Source of the DNA: Shewanella glacialipiscicola | GTDB taxonomy: Bacteria; Pseudomonadota; Gammaproteobacteria; Enterobacterales; Shewanellaceae | Length of the DNA: 64,000 nt | Direction: 5' to 3' | NCBI RefSeq assembly: GCF_023283485.1 | Contig: NZ_JAKILU010000006.1 | Span: 1 to 64,000 of the forward strand | Shown: positions 48,201-59,218 of the stretch, one piece after another | Layout: each line of letters begins with the position of its first letter | Numbering within the stretch: the first letter of the stretch is position 1 | Translations under genes and position numbers: made by a program | Notes under the pieces: model-generated | Databases searched by the model: none | The model's input: the letters and a program-made list of their open reading frames with translations, nothing else | Told to the model about the DNA's origin: nothing

Positions 48201-49328
48201 CTAACGCAATCTATCAACAACGGCAAGCATAGCGATAAGCGATGCTTCACCTAGATAAATACTGCGTTCTGGCGACCAACCCACAAAAGGATCCGCCAGA
48301 TTGTTATTGTCTTTAAAAGGCATTTCAAGGGTATTGGATAAACACTCGAAGGTCTGTGCGACCCAATTCGATGCAACGGTTAAATTAGCTTTGCCTGGCT
48401 CGTCTTTGTCATAGCCAAACTGAGTTTGGAAATCGGCACTGGCTAAGGTCAATGCTTGACTGAAATCCGCTTGCAGCTGCGCCAATTTATCGTTGTAAGC
48501 AGGCACGCCCTCACAACCCGCCAAAAATACATAAGGCAGGCCTTCATCACCATGTACATCGTAAAATAAGTCTACGCCCGTTTGTTGCATCTTGTTGACG
48601 ACGTGGTACACCTCAGGACTCTTCTCTAAACTCGGGGTTTGCCATTCACGGTTGAGATTGACACCAATGGCATTAGTGCGCAGATGACCTCTAACACTGC
48701 CATCGGGATTCATGTTTGGCACAATATAGAAATTGGCTTTATCGAGCAGCGCCTTTGCCGTTGGGCAATCATTATCGAGTAAACGATTCACTAAACCTTC
48801 GACTAACCATTCTGCCATGGTTTCGCCCGGATGTTGTCTGGCAGTGATCCAGATATTTCGCTTAGAAGTATCGCCATTACCCACTTTCATTAACGTAATA
48901 TCGCGACCATCTAAGGTCAGGCCTAAATGTTCTAAATTGACATCAGGGTGTAACTGGGCACTGCTGAGAAAATCTAGGTGGCGTTCATAGCTGTATGGTG
49001 CAAAGTAAGCAATTTGAATCGCATCGCAATCCAGCTCTATGCTCATGCTCAGTTTGCCATCTTGATACTGGGTTGGAATACGAAACCAATGCAGGCGGTC
49101 GTAGCTTGCGACTGCCTGATAGTCTTCCCATCCCTTGGTATAGGAAGCCGTTCCGGCATTAATGATATTTAAAGTGTAATGGTTACCCACTTCACCTTCA
49201 AATCGAAAATTAAACCATTGATAAAACTCGCAGCCCGCGTCTGGACGGATAGCAAGTTGAATATCGTCTTTATTATCAAGATTGACGACTTGGATATTTC
49301 CGCCATCAAAGTTGGCACTGATCCGCAT
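48201..49328 (-). CDS. M14-family carboxypeptidase, cytosolic (CCP-like)
   Basis: A zinc carboxypeptidase of the cytosolic/Nna1-like M14 subgroup, 375 residues. Zinc ligands lie in ARQHPGETMAEW (HxxE) and VHGDEG (His), and the catalytic Glu in NTLEMPFKD. The N-terminal beta domain before the catalytic domain is typical of CCPs. The start at 49328 (TAGGAA, five bases upstream) is chosen over an earlier in-frame start. There is no signal peptide. Bacterial substrates are not known. First gene of a three-gene operon. Confidence 0.87.
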   Translation of the reverse strand: MRISANFDGGNIQVVNLDNKDDIQLAIRPDAGCEFYQWFNFRFEGEVGNHYTLNIINAGTASYTKGWEDYQAVASYDRLHWFRIPTQYQDGKLSMSIELDCDAIQIAYFAPYSYERHLDFLSSAQLHPDVNLEHLGLTLDGRDITLMKVGNGDTSKRNIWITARQHPGETMAEWLVEGLVNRLLDNDCPTAKALLDKANFYIVPNMNPDGSVRGHLRTNAIGVNLNREWQTPSLEKSPEVYHVVNKMQQTGVDLFYDVHGDEGLPYVFLAGCEGVPAYNDKLAQLQADFSQALTLASADFQTQFGYDKDEPGKANLTVASNWVAQTFECLSNTLEMPFKDNNNLADPFVGWSPERSIYLGEASLIAMLAVVDRLR

Positions 49329-49549
49329 AATGATTCCTAACAGGTTGTTAACGCTAAGGGCAATTAATGCTACGAGACTGATAGCACACGGCATATTTTA
49401 TTATATGGCCGATAGGATAAACCAAAACATCCCAAGGGGAAAATGAAAGCCAAAAAATTCAATCAATACGGTTTTAGGCGCACTTTTATTAACCCACTTT
49501 CAACCTTAAAATTCACAAATTTTAGCCGCTCACTAAGCGTCAAATGATG

Positions 49550-50230
49550 TTAAGCCATGAAGCTATAACCTTGACCTCGCACGGTATTAATTAAGTTACG
49601 CGGCAAGCTAATATTGGCTAATTTACGGCGAGTGTTGCTAATGTGCATATCGAGATTGCGATCAAAACGTCCTAAATCCTTCTGCAACACTGAGCGTTGT
49701 AACTCTTGCTTGGTGATCACTTGGCCTTTTCTTTCAAAAAGATATTTAAATAACCTAAACTCAGTTTGGGTTAAATCAACACTGTTCATACCTATTGTGA
49801 TGCGATAGGCAGCATCGTCAAAGTCAACTGGCAGCATTCCTATTGCAGTCACTTTGGGTTGGCGTAGTGGTGTTGCGTATAGACGCCGCTCAAGCGCATG
49901 CAATCTCACTAGCAATTCTTTGATACTAAAAGGTTTGGCTAAAAAGTCATCAGCTCCAAGTTCGTAACCAGTTATTCTATTTTCTTCGCTATCAGTGGCT
50001 GAAATCATAATAACAGGTGTGACACACTCGCGCGCTCTGAGCAGCTCAAAACCGTTCATTTGTGGCATGACTAAATCTAACATAATGATATCAGGTGCAA
50101 AGCTGGCTATTTTAGCCAATCCGTCAATACCATTTACCGCACATTCCACCTCATGTCCTTGCACACACAGTGCTTCAGTTAACCACCCTCTTATCAGGTG
50201 ATCATCATCGACCAACAGTATTTTACTCAT
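49550..50230 (-). CDS. OmpR-type response regulator, orphan
   Basis: A 226-residue regulator. The receiver has the acidic pocket (VDDDHLIR) and phospho-acceptor D52 in IIMLDLVMP, Lys in FLAKPFS, and a C-terminal winged helix (about 130-224, with the conserved TQTEFRLFKYLFERKGQVIT). No histidine kinase gene lies beside it. The TonB-receptor gene downstream in the window is in the same direction but upstream of it in transcription, so a shared operon is unlikely. Confidence 0.9.
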   Translation of the reverse strand: MSKILLVDDDHLIRGWLTEALCVQGHEVECAVNGIDGLAKIASFAPDIIMLDLVMPQMNGFELLRARECVTPVIMISATDSEENRITGYELGADDFLAKPFSIKELLVRLHALERRLYATPLRQPKVTAIGMLPVDFDDAAYRITIGMNSVDLTQTEFRLFKYLFERKGQVITKQELQRSVLQKDLGRFDRNLDMHISNTRRKLANISLPRNLINTVRGQGYSFMA

Positions 50231-50424
50231 CCCTAAAAGCCCAAACGAGAATCGATATCATTTATATTAGCATGCGTTTATCTCTGACTCTAGTGTTAAT
50301 CACATCATTCAGTTCAGTTATAAGTAAAGTGTGATATGTAACAAGATTACCTTTGTTCTATCTACACCAAATGCCGATATCATCGGTTTATTTCACTTAG
50401 TTTTTAATGAAAATAATCCCATAA

Positions 50425-50449
50425 AAAAAGCGCCTTTCGGCGCTTTTTA
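50425..50449 (-). terminator. TonB-receptor terminator
   Basis: AAAAAGCGCC and GGCGCTTTTT (50425-50434 / 50439-50448) around TTTC, with T-run on the minus strand. Confidence 0.88.
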
Positions 50450-50474
50450 TGAGTCATAACAGAATTAACTCTAA

Positions 50475-53012
50475 TTAGAACTTAACGGTTACACCACCAT
50501 AAATAGTACGACCGATTGTGTCGTAAACTTGTGGTACTGTACCGCCGTCGCTACCGTTTGAAACTGCAACAGGGTCTTCATCAGTAAAGTTTTTAATACC
50601 TAAACTAACAGTCGTCATATCGTTGATGTGATATGTTCCTGAAATATTGTGGTATAAAATCGAATCAACATCTGTACCTTCTGCTAAATCAGTCATCTCA
50701 CCAATAAAGCGGTTGAAGTACATTACACTCCAATCATCTCTACCAGCAGAAAGACTAAAGTTGTTACGAACGCGGGCATATGCACCGAAGTTACCATCGA
50801 TAGTGCCAGTGTAATCCTCGCCATCCTGTTCAAAGTTAACTAAGTAAGTTGTATCGTTATTCACTTTCCAATCTAGACCTATTAACTCGAAGCCATAAGC
50901 TAAGTTGAAATCAACACCACTAGTGTCTTGAGTACCTACGTTAGTTAAAGCATTGGTTAAGTTATTTAAATCGCCATTAGCGCCAATGTTAAATATCTCA
51001 CATGATGCTGCATCTGTACTACTACCAGTTGTTTGAAATTTATGACAAGCGTTTAAACCAGCCTGAGTGTCCATACGCGCAATCGCGTTATCAACTTTAA
51101 AACGCCAGTAATCCAATGTTACTGACATGCCCTCAATATAGTTTGGTGAGTATACTAGACCAGCAGTATAAGACTCAGACTCTTCAGGCTGTAAATCTGG
51201 ATCAGAAGTACGATTTACTAAAATTTGTGGATCTGGAGCATTACCCCATGGATCGTCTAAGTAATCGTATGAACCTGAGTTACCACCATAAAGCTCACTT
51301 ACACTTGGAGCTCGGAACCCTGTAGCAGCAACAGTACGGAGCATTAGATCATCCGTTGCAGCATAAGTTAAACCAATCTTCCAGGTGGTCGCTTTACCGA
51401 AAGTAGAATAATCATCTAAACGTAGTGCAAACTCACCGGTTAACTTCTCAGTAAAGGGTACGCTAACTTCTTGGAAAATAGAGATAACGTTATAGTTACC
51501 GTCTGTTGGATCTTGTTGTGCTGAAGTACTTTCACCCGCAACAACTACTGGATCTGGATTGTAAAAACCACTTTCACGACGATATTCTGCACCAATTGCA
51601 AAACCCACAGCTCCAGCACTTAAATCAAATAACTCTCCATTTAAGCCCGCTGATAGTGTTTGTTGTTCGTTACCACCATTTGCATCTTCAGAATAACTAA
51701 TATCATTGACCATTTGCTCAGTTAGCGGCACACCACTAAACCATGCATTTGGATTAGCGTAAATGGAGTCAGCCATATCTGATGCATTAATAGAATTACC
51801 AACAGAAGTGTTAGCTTTGTTTTTACCAAAAGTATAAGTAAGATCCCAGTTCATACCAGTGTGGACATCTACAGTACCAGCTAAACCACCAGATAAACGC
51901 CAAGTATCAATATCTTGAGTGTAAACACGTGGTCCAACATCGTTAGTACGACGACGATAGTTAACTAAACCCTTATCATCAGCTTTAATGCCACCGGCAA
52001 TCATCGCGCTATCAAGTGTTACGCATGATGCCCCTGCAGGCACCCCCGCAGCACCACAAACATTTAGCATGATATCACCAGGTTGAGGAGCTAACTGTTG
52101 GTTAGAGCGACGATTTGTATATATAGCATCCGCAGTTAATACGACATCATTACCAAGCTCTTGTGTCATATTAGCGAATAAACTACGACGTTCACTTGGT
52201 GTTTGATAAAAACTATCTTGAGTGAAATCATAACCTGTTGTTCGTGCGACCCAGTTACCATTGGCGTCTTGAACTTTACCACCTAAAGTACCAGTAGGAA
52301 TAAATGAGCTTGCACCAGGTGCAGTCCAATTACGATCACCTTGAATCACACCACGGCGGTCAGCATAGGCAGCACCAAAAGTATAATTACCACCATCAGT
52401 ATTGAAACCATACAGTGCACTTACATCACCGTTTTCGCCGTCACCTTTATCTGTGCCGCTGCCATTAACATCGAACTGGAAGCCTTCGAAGTCTTTTTTG
52501 GTAATAATGTTGACGACACCCGCAATCGCATCTGAACCATAAACCGCTGATGCACCATCTTTTAATATTTCAACGCGGGCAATCATAGCGACAGGAATAG
52601 AGTTTAAATCGACAGAGCTATCGGCGCCTGATCCTGAGTTCACCATACGACGGCCATTCAGTAATACAAGCGTGCGCTGTGCACCCATACCACGTAAGTC
52701 AACCTGCGCAACGCCATCTGCACCATTGTTTGTCGTTGAACCCACAGCGGCACCCGCCATAGACGTTTGTACTTGCAGCATTTGGTCTACCGAAGTAAAA
52801 CCTTCTGCTTTAATCGCTGCTGCATCGATAACAGTCACAGGAGAAGCTGTTTCCATGTCTTGGCGTTGAATACGTGAACCTGTTACTTCAATACGCTCAA
52901 CTTTTGCGGTTTCTTCAGCAGCAAATGCGCTTGATGTAACAAATGCACCTGTAGTGATAGATGCAACGATAGCTAAGTTAATAGCTGACGCTACTTTGGT
53001 TCTTTTGATCAT
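50475..53012 (-). CDS. TonB-dependent outer-membrane receptor
   Basis: An 845-residue receptor that imports a ligand across the outer membrane with energy from TonB-ExbB-ExbD. A signal peptide ends near AFA-AEE (residue 32). The plug domain has VTGSRI, DLRGMGAQRTLVLLNGRR and VEILKDGASAVYGSDAIAGVVNIITKK, and the barrel ends in the outer-membrane F (VTVKF). The ligand cannot be read; the sequence looks like the sugar or peptide-type Shewanella receptors. GGGAG precedes the start by nine bases. A perfect CRP site lies about 300 bp upstream. Confidence 0.92.
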   Translation of the reverse strand: MIKRTKVASAINLAIVASITTGAFVTSSAFAAEETAKVERIEVTGSRIQRQDMETASPVTVIDAAAIKAEGFTSVDQMLQVQTSMAGAAVGSTTNNGADGVAQVDLRGMGAQRTLVLLNGRRMVNSGSGADSSVDLNSIPVAMIARVEILKDGASAVYGSDAIAGVVNIITKKDFEGFQFDVNGSGTDKGDGENGDVSALYGFNTDGGNYTFGAAYADRRGVIQGDRNWTAPGASSFIPTGTLGGKVQDANGNWVARTTGYDFTQDSFYQTPSERRSLFANMTQELGNDVVLTADAIYTNRRSNQQLAPQPGDIMLNVCGAAGVPAGASCVTLDSAMIAGGIKADDKGLVNYRRRTNDVGPRVYTQDIDTWRLSGGLAGTVDVHTGMNWDLTYTFGKNKANTSVGNSINASDMADSIYANPNAWFSGVPLTEQMVNDISYSEDANGGNEQQTLSAGLNGELFDLSAGAVGFAIGAEYRRESGFYNPDPVVVAGESTSAQQDPTDGNYNVISIFQEVSVPFTEKLTGEFALRLDDYSTFGKATTWKIGLTYAATDDLMLRTVAATGFRAPSVSELYGGNSGSYDYLDDPWGNAPDPQILVNRTSDPDLQPEESESYTAGLVYSPNYIEGMSVTLDYWRFKVDNAIARMDTQAGLNACHKFQTTGSSTDAASCEIFNIGANGDLNNLTNALTNVGTQDTSGVDFNLAYGFELIGLDWKVNNDTTYLVNFEQDGEDYTGTIDGNFGAYARVRNNFSLSAGRDDWSVMYFNRFIGEMTDLAEGTDVDSILYHNISGTYHINDMTTVSLGIKNFTDEDPVAVSNGSDGGTVPQVYDTIGRTIYGGVTVKF

Positions 53013-53148
53013 GTATGAATGCTCCCTAAGATCTAACTATTATTTTTATGCTTACAGCTTGTACAACAATTGCTGTACTAGTGTTGCACACGATACTGAA
53101 GATTCACTTTGACTCCGTCAACGCCCAATAAATTAACTTAAAAACACA

Positions 53149-53162
53149 AATGGTTAACCATT
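53149..53162. promoter_or_regulatory. palindrome AATGGTTAACCATT
   Basis: A perfect 14-bp palindrome, 137 bp before the receptor start. It resembles the ATGGTTNAACCAT sites at 4408 and 4569 but has no central base. A regulator site by position only. Confidence 0.4.
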
Positions 53163-53312
53163 AGTTGCATAAAAGTTAACAGCTATAGCTATATTTTTTT
53201 ATTGATTTAATAAGTTCATTTTTTGCAGTTTATAACTCCAGTAATCACCAACTTAATAGTGATTAAAACTGTTAACAAGAAACATACCTGCAACATCGAT
53301 ATCATTAAAAAA

Positions 53313-53328
53313 TGTGATATAAGTCACA
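53313..53328. promoter_or_regulatory. CRP site
   Basis: TGTGATATAAGTCACA keeps both TGTGA/TCACA halves perfectly at six-base spacing, with AAA/TTT flanks. It implies control of the TonB receptor by CRP, a common arrangement in Shewanella. Confidence 0.75.
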
Positions 53329-53675
53329 CATTTTTGAATAAGTAAAAATAGATAACAAGTATTGTACCGAGTAATGTTGACTAAAATTGCATACCTATTT
53401 AATTCAACACTGATTGAAGAACACGCTCAAAGTCAATCTCTGCTTGATAAATCAACATATCAGTCAAAATTCAGTGAATAAAATCATCGTTACTTATGCA
53501 CCTACATAGTCGTCTAAATGAAAATGAAACAATTTTAATACAAACTATTTCGCATTCAATCACGGAACAAGCCCATTCGTTTCTTTTGATGGTTAATTGT
53601 TCACTCATAATCTGTAGAAAATAAAAAAGACATCTCGGTCATTTAATTAAACCAACAACAAAAATAGATACATTT

Positions 53676-53691
53676 ATTACAAGCTTGTAAT
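53676..53691. promoter_or_regulatory. palindrome ATTACAAGCTTGTAAT
   Basis: A perfect 16-bp palindrome in the same region, not matching any operator I know. Its length suits a TetR-, LacI- or GntR-type dimer. Confidence 0.4.
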
Positions 53692-53913
53692 TTACTATGG
53701 GCAAATTGAAATTAACATAATTAAGTTAATAATCACTCTGCCACCGTCGAACTAATCAGCTAAAAATAAGTGCTGGCGTTACATTTAGGATTCGATTAAA
53801 AATAATAAAAGAGATACAGGTAAGATCTTTAACTTTAATTATTTGGGTATTATTAATATAAATTTCTGCACAAAATAATCTGCTGATATTCCAAAATACG
53901 TAAATTTAACAAT

Positions 53914-53946
53914 AAAAAAAGGCGACACACAGTGTCACCTTTTTTC
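53914..53946 (-). terminator. ruvB terminator
   Basis: AAAAAAGGCGACAC and GTGTCACCTTTTTT pair with one G-U mismatch; a T-run follows on the minus strand. Confidence 0.85.
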
Positions 53947-53964
53947 AATACATTAAGCTAACTC

Positions 53965-54969
53965 TTATTCGGGTTTAATCAATTCAAAATGCTGATATGC
54001 CCGCGCGGTAGCAATACGGCCGCGTGGGGTGCGCTGGATAAATCCCTGCTGGATTAAGAAAGGTTCCAGCACATCTTCAATGGTTTCACGCTCTTCACCA
54101 ATAGCAGCGGCTAAGTTATCCAGCCCCACAGGGCCGCCCATAAACTTATCGATAATTGCCAACAGTAGTTTGCGGTCCATATAATCAAAACCTTCGCAGT
54201 CTACATCTAGCAAGTCTAAAGCGTGCTCGGCCACAAACTTGGTAACTGCGCCATCATGCTTCACTTGCGCATAATCCCGCACGCGGCGAAGCAGTCGGTT
54301 GGCTATGCGCGGTGTTCCACGTGAGCGACGGGCGATTTCAAATGCGCCCTCAGCATCAATATCTAATTCCATTACCTGCGCTGAGCGGGTGACGATTGTG
54401 CTTAAATCTTTGATGTTATAGAACTCAAGCCGTAGTGGGATCCCAAAACGCGCCCTCAATGGTGAGGTTAACGCCCCTGCCCGTGTTGTCGCGCCCACTA
54501 AAGTAAATGGCGGTAAATCGAGTTTAATAGAACGCGCTGCTGGGCCTTCACCTATCATGATATCCAGCTGATAATCTTCCATTGCCGGATACAATATCTC
54601 TTCAACCACAGGGCTTAATCGGTGAATTTCATCGATGAATAACACATCACCGGATTCAAGATTGGTCAGAAGTGCGGCCAGATCACCGGCTTTTTCAAGC
54701 ACGGGTCCAGATGTCGATTTAATGTTTACGCCCATCTCATTGGCGACAATCATAGCCAAGGTGGTTTTACCTAATCCTGGCGGGCCGTAAATCAACATGT
54801 GATCTAAGGCTTCATTACGATTCTTTGCCGCTTGAATAAACACCTTAAGCTGCGCCCGAGTGTCATCTTGACCCGTGTACTCATCGAGCATTTTAGGGCG
54901 CATTGCCCTGTCAATGGACTCATCTTGTACTTGGATCTGCGGCTGGATAAGTCTGTCTGCCTCAATCAT
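53965..54969 (-). CDS. ruvB: Holliday junction branch migration ATPase RuvB
   Basis: AAA+ motor of the RuvAB complex. The 334-residue protein has Walker [12 protein letters not shown], Walker [10 protein letters not shown], sensor TTRAGAL and the C-terminal winged helix [17 protein letters not shown] lies six bases before the ATG. It follows ruvA. Confidence 0.97.
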   Translation of the reverse strand: MIEADRLIQPQIQVQDESIDRAMRPKMLDEYTGQDDTRAQLKVFIQAAKNRNEALDHMLIYGPPGLGKTTLAMIVANEMGVNIKSTSGPVLEKAGDLAALLTNLESGDVLFIDEIHRLSPVVEEILYPAMEDYQLDIMIGEGPAARSIKLDLPPFTLVGATTRAGALTSPLRARFGIPLRLEFYNIKDLSTIVTRSAQVMELDIDAEGAFEIARRSRGTPRIANRLLRRVRDYAQVKHDGAVTKFVAEHALDLLDVDCEGFDYMDRKLLLAIIDKFMGGPVGLDNLAAAIGEERETIEDVLEPFLIQQGFIQRTPRGRIATARAYQHFELIKPE

Positions 54970-55016
54970 TATTATTCCTTATCGAAGCTTTCATCTTAAT
55001 TATCATCATTATTCAA

Positions 55017-55634
55017 TTAAAGCATCGACTTAAGGGCTGCTTTAATCAGCGTTTCTGAATCCATGCCTGCTTTATAGGCTGCAGAAACGGACTTACTCGC
55101 TTGCGGTGGTTTATAACCTAATGAAATCAAGGCTGAAATAGCGTCTTCTTCGGCACTATTAACCGTTGGTGCTGGCGAATAATTGGATTGCAACACAAAT
55201 TCACGCTCTGAACCTGCAGAAGCTGCCATTAAACTCTTGAGCTTATCGCGCATTTCTACCAATAAACGCTCGGCGGTTTTTTTACCTACGCCGGGTAATT
55301 TCACTAAGGTGACAATATCGTCACGCTCTACACAACCGACAAATTCTCCGGCGGTCATGCCAGATAATATGGTTAGCGCGAGTTTAGGACCCACACCATT
55401 GGTCTTGATCAGTAAGCGAAATAACGCTCTTTCCTGCTTAGTGATAAAACCATAGAGTAACTGCGCATCTTCACGCACCACAAAGTGGGTGTAAACCATG
55501 GTTTCATGGTTAATCTCAGGCAGCTCGTAAAAGCTGGTAAGCGGCATCTGCAACTCGTAACCGACACCATTAACATCAATCAACACTTCTGGCGCTTGTT
55601 TCTCAACTAAAACGCCCCGTAAACGACCTATCAT
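55017..55634 (-). CDS. ruvA: Holliday junction DNA helicase RuvA
   Basis: Binds the four-way junction. The 205-residue product from ATG 55634 starts [13 protein letters not shown]; two helix-hairpin-helix motifs are [11 protein letters not shown] and [12 protein letters not shown]. The start overlaps the ruvC stop by four bases (ATGA). Confidence 0.97.
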   Translation of the reverse strand: MIGRLRGVLVEKQAPEVLIDVNGVGYELQMPLTSFYELPEINHETMVYTHFVVREDAQLLYGFITKQERALFRLLIKTNGVGPKLALTILSGMTAGEFVGCVERDDIVTLVKLPGVGKKTAERLLVEMRDKLKSLMAASAGSEREFVLQSNYSPAPTVNSAEEDAISALISLGYKPPQASKSVSAAYKAGMDSETLIKAALKSML

Positions 55635-56152
55635 TTGTACCGTCCGTATGTTCTTGCCGTTGCCCGGCCGCTTAATGCTATTAAGCTCTGGTTGGTGTGA
55701 TAGTGACACACTGCAACACCGAGTGCATCTGCAGCGTCAGCTTGTGGGGCTGCAGGTAATTTAAGTAGTTGTTGGATCATATGTTGTACTTGGGCTTTTT
55801 GTGCCCGGCCCGTGCCAACGACTGCGCTTTTTATTTGAGTCGCGCTGTATTCTGCAACCGGTAAATTCGCCACAGTAGCGGCAACGATGGCCGCCCCGCG
55901 TGCTTGACCAAGCTTGAGCGCAGAATCGGCATTTTTTGCCATAAATACCCGTTCAATCGCAAATTCATCTGGCTGATACTGACGAATAATTTCAGTGATG
56001 CCATCAAATATTTGTTTGAGCCTGCCAGGAAGCTCTTCGGACGAAGTGCGAATACAACCACTGCCGAGGTAAATCTGCTGTCGCCCCACACATTGGATCA
56101 CGCCATAGCCGGTGATCCGTGAGCCAGGGTCGACACCTAAAATAATTGCCAT
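55631..56152 (-). CDS. ruvC: crossover junction endodeoxyribonuclease RuvC
   Basis: Holliday-junction resolvase, 173 residues. Catalytic acids are in [12 protein letters not shown] (first Asp), FAIERVFM (Glu), and DAADALGVA (last Asp pair). Lies first in ruvC-ruvA-ruvB. Confidence 0.97.
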   Translation of the reverse strand: MAIILGVDPGSRITGYGVIQCVGRQQIYLGSGCIRTSSEELPGRLKQIFDGITEIIRQYQPDEFAIERVFMAKNADSALKLGQARGAAIVAATVANLPVAEYSATQIKSAVVGTGRAQKAQVQHMIQQLLKLPAAPQADAADALGVAVCHYHTNQSLIALSGRATARTYGRYK

Positions 56153-56254
56153 TACATGCCTTATATGCGATCTGAATTTTGATCTCGAACCCTATGTTAG
56201 TGTTTGTGAGCCGGACTTGGCCAAAATTGCTATGCTATCCAGCTCACCAACTAT

Positions 56255-57001
56255 CTAGCCTAGGTTTGCCATGACCTCATCGGAGATTTCCGCATTATGA
56301 TACACCTCTTGCACATCGTCATGATCTTCAAGGGTATCGATAAGACGTATAAACTTTTCAGCGGTGTCGAGATCAAGCTCTGCTTTGGTTGCTGCTATCA
56401 TTGCGATTTCGGCGTTATCGGCCACAAAGCCCGCTTTATCAAGTGCCTCTTTCACCGTATAAAAATCAATGGGAGAGGTGAATACATCGATTGCGCCATC
56501 ATCATAGCTGACAATATCTTCTGCGCCCGCTTCAAGCGCCGCTTCCATCAAGGTATCTTCATCGGTACCCGGCGCATAGGATAAAACCCCACGCTTAGTG
56601 AACAAATAAGCAACCGAACCATCGGTGCCTAAATTGCCCCCCGATTTAGTAAACGCATTACGTACGCCGCTCACGGTACGATTACGATTATCCGTCATCG
56701 TTTCAACCATTACAGCCGTGCCGCCAGGGCCATAGCCTTCATAGAGAATGGTTTCGAGTTGCTGACCTTCTAATTCACCGGCGCCGCGCTTAATCGCGCG
56801 CTCAACCGTATCGCGGGTCATATTGCCACCGAGGGCTTTATCAATGGCGACACGTAATCGTGGATTTGAATCGGGATCTGAACCGCCTTCACGGGCTGCT
56901 ACGGTTAATTCACGAATAAATTTAGTAAAGAGTTTACCGCGCTTAGCATCTTGAGCTGCCTTACGGTGCTTAATATTGGCCCATTTACTGTGACCTGCCA
57001 T
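56255..57001 (-). CDS. yebC: YebC/PmpR family protein
   Basis: A 248-residue protein starting [22 protein letters not shown], the near-invariant family start. YebC-type proteins act as transcription regulators or, as shown more recently, in translation of difficult peptides. It lies upstream of ruvC, as in E. coli. GGAG is six bases before the ATG. Confidence 0.95.
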   Translation of the reverse strand: MAGHSKWANIKHRKAAQDAKRGKLFTKFIRELTVAAREGGSDPDSNPRLRVAIDKALGGNMTRDTVERAIKRGAGELEGQQLETILYEGYGPGGTAVMVETMTDNRNRTVSGVRNAFTKSGGNLGTDGSVAYLFTKRGVLSYAPGTDEDTLMEAALEAGAEDIVSYDDGAIDVFTSPIDFYTVKEALDKAGFVADNAEIAMIAATKAELDLDTAEKFIRLIDTLEDHDDVQEVYHNAEISDEVMANLG

Positions 57002-57154
57002 GGGAAGTCTCCTCTAGTTTGGCTATATCATCGCACAGCTTATCTATAGCCGATTATTTATAGCTCAAGGTGTAATCGGATTGAATAACGGCTATTTACC
57101 TAAAGGATTGAACTAAAAAATATTGATAAGCGATGAAATGACATGTTACTAAAA

Positions 57155-57180
57155 TAAACCGAGGCTTATGCCTCGGTTTA
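57155..57180 (-). terminator. aspS terminator
   Basis: TAAACCGAGGC and GCCTCGGTTTA (57155-57165 / 57170-57180) around TTAT, downstream of aspS on the minus strand. Confidence 0.8.
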
Positions 57181-57255
57181 CGATACGACTGATAAAAGAG
57201 GACTAATCAAAGACAACTTACCAGAGTCGACTTATTAGAGCCCTCTTCCCAAAAA

Positions 57256-59034
57256 TCAGTCTTCCGTTTTAACGGCTTTCTCAACCACGGCAATGCCAAG
57301 TTCAGCTAACTGCTGCGGATTGGCAAACCCTGGTGCATTGGTCAGCGGACAAGCTGCTGTGGTGGTTTTCGGGAACGCCATCACATCACGAATTGAGCTT
57401 GCACCCGTCATCAACATAATGATGCGGTCTAAACCAAATGCTAAACCAGCATGTGGCGGTGTGCCGTAACGCAGCGCTTCTAACAGGAAGCCGAACTTCT
57501 CTTTAGCTTCATCATCACCAATACCCAAAATACGGAATACCGCAGACTGCATTTCTTGGTTATGAATACGCACCGAACCACCACCTAATTCGCAGCCGTT
57601 TAACACCATATCGTAGGCATCAGAAACGCGATTAGCGGGGTTGGCTTCAAGTTCTGCCGCCGTTACGCCGCGCGGTGCGGTGAACGGATGGTGAACTGCA
57701 TGGAAGCTGCCGTTGATTTTCTCAAACATAGGGAAGTCAACCACCCACAGTGGACGCCATTCGCCTTGTAATAAGTTGAAATCTTCGCCCACTTTAAGGC
57801 GCAGTGCGCCCATAGATTCGGCAACCACAGTCGCTTGGTCAGCACCAAACAGAATAATGTCACCGGTTTGCGCGCCAGTGCGGCTGACGATTTCATTGAC
57901 TATGCTTTCGTTTAAGAATTTCAGCACAGGTGATTGAATGCCCTCTAAGCCAAGGCTTAGGTCATTAATCTTCATCCACGCTAAGCCTTTAGCACCATAG
58001 ATGCCAACAAACTTAGTGTAATCATCTATTTGCTTACGAGACAGTGCAGCGCCGCCTGGAATACGCAGTGCAGCAACACGGCCTTCTTCGTCGTTAGCAG
58101 GACCAGAGAATACCGCAAATTCGACTTCTTTGAGTAAATCGGCAATGTCCACCAGCTCTAATGGGTTACGTAAATCTGGCTTATCTGAACCGAAACGACG
58201 CATCGCTTCGTTGTAGGTCATGCGCGGGAACTCGCCCAGATCGACATTCAGCATTTCAAGGAACAGACCGCGCATCATCTCTTCGGTTTTCGCCATCACT
58301 TGCTCAGAGCTCATGAAAGACGTTTCGATATCGATTTGGGTGAATTCTGGCTGACGGTCGGCACGTAAGTCTTCATCACGGAAGCATTTTACGATTTGAT
58401 AGTAACGATCAAAGCCTGACATCATCAGCAACTGTTTAAACAGCTGTGGCGATTGTGGCAAGGCAAAGAACTGACCTTTATAAGTACGGCTTGGTACTAA
58501 ATAATCGCGGGCACCTTCTGGGGTTGCCTTGGTCAGGATTGGCGTTTCTATGTCTAAGAAACCGTTTGAGTCGAGGAAACGACGCACAGAACTGGTCACT
58601 TTAGCGCGAAAAATTAACCGTTGCGCCATTTCTGGGCGACGTAAATCTAAGTAACGGTACTTAAGACGTTGCTCTTCGCTGTTGTTCTGGTAGTTATCCA
58701 TGCTCAATGGCAGTGGATCAGCAGCATTGATGATCGTCAAGGCTTGGCCTAAGACTTCAATCTCACCCGTCTTCATTTGACCATTAACTTGGCTATCGGG
58801 GCGAGCGCGAACAAGGCCTTTAACCTGAACGCAAAATTCGGCGCGCAGCGTGCTGGCGACATTGAATACCTCAGGTAAGTCTGGATCATAGACCACTTGG
58901 ATCAGACCTTCTCTGTCTCTTAAATCTAAAAAGACAACGCCACCCAAATCACGGCTACGATTAACCCAACCTACCAAGGTAACTTCTTGTCCAACGTGAG
59001 ACTTATTGACGTCCCCACAATAATGACTGCGCAT
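57256..59034 (-). CDS. aspS: aspartyl-tRNA synthetase
   Basis: Class II synthetase charging tRNA-Asp, 592 residues. N-terminal OB fold ([24 protein letters not shown]), motif 2 ([23 protein letters not shown], split by family) and motif 3 [13 protein letters not shown]. The bacterial insertion domain is present. ATG 59034. Confidence 0.97.
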   Translation of the reverse strand: MRSHYCGDVNKSHVGQEVTLVGWVNRSRDLGGVVFLDLRDREGLIQVVYDPDLPEVFNVASTLRAEFCVQVKGLVRARPDSQVNGQMKTGEIEVLGQALTIINAADPLPLSMDNYQNNSEEQRLKYRYLDLRRPEMAQRLIFRAKVTSSVRRFLDSNGFLDIETPILTKATPEGARDYLVPSRTYKGQFFALPQSPQLFKQLLMMSGFDRYYQIVKCFRDEDLRADRQPEFTQIDIETSFMSSEQVMAKTEEMMRGLFLEMLNVDLGEFPRMTYNEAMRRFGSDKPDLRNPLELVDIADLLKEVEFAVFSGPANDEEGRVAALRIPGGAALSRKQIDDYTKFVGIYGAKGLAWMKINDLSLGLEGIQSPVLKFLNESIVNEIVSRTGAQTGDIILFGADQATVVAESMGALRLKVGEDFNLLQGEWRPLWVVDFPMFEKINGSFHAVHHPFTAPRGVTAAELEANPANRVSDAYDMVLNGCELGGGSVRIHNQEMQSAVFRILGIGDDEAKEKFGFLLEALRYGTPPHAGLAFGLDRIIMLMTGASSIRDVMAFPKTTTAACPLTNAPGFANPQQLAELGIAVVEKAVKTED

Positions 59035-59093
59035 CTAACTCTATCCTTTATCCGGAAACCGGTGCTTTGGAAATAATCAAAACGAGATAAAAG

Positions 59094-59125
59094 CGGCATT
59101 ATAGTAAAATAATGCCGATTACCAA
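59094..59125 (-). promoter_or_regulatory. aspS promoter overlapping an inverted repeat
   Basis: On the minus strand TTGGTA (59120-59125) and TATAAT (59098-59103) are 16 bp apart. CGGCATTAT (59094-59102) and ATAATGCCG (59109-59117) form a perfect inverted repeat covering the -10 and spacer. A further repeat, TACTTCAC/GTGAAGTA, lies at 59128-59152. These look like an operator over the promoter. Confidence 0.5.
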
Positions 59126-59218
59126 AGTACTTCACACTTAGGCGGTGAAGTATCAAACAGTTTTACGCCCTTGACTAGAGCCGAGTGTACTATCGGCGCA
59201 TGAGCGTTCAAAAAAACA

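Larger units (their letters stand above)
53013..53964. other. 952-bp control region of the TonB receptor
   Basis: It holds a perfect CRP consensus, two palindromes and the ruvB terminator, listed separately. No gene of any size was found; the rest is AT-rich. Confidence 0.6.
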
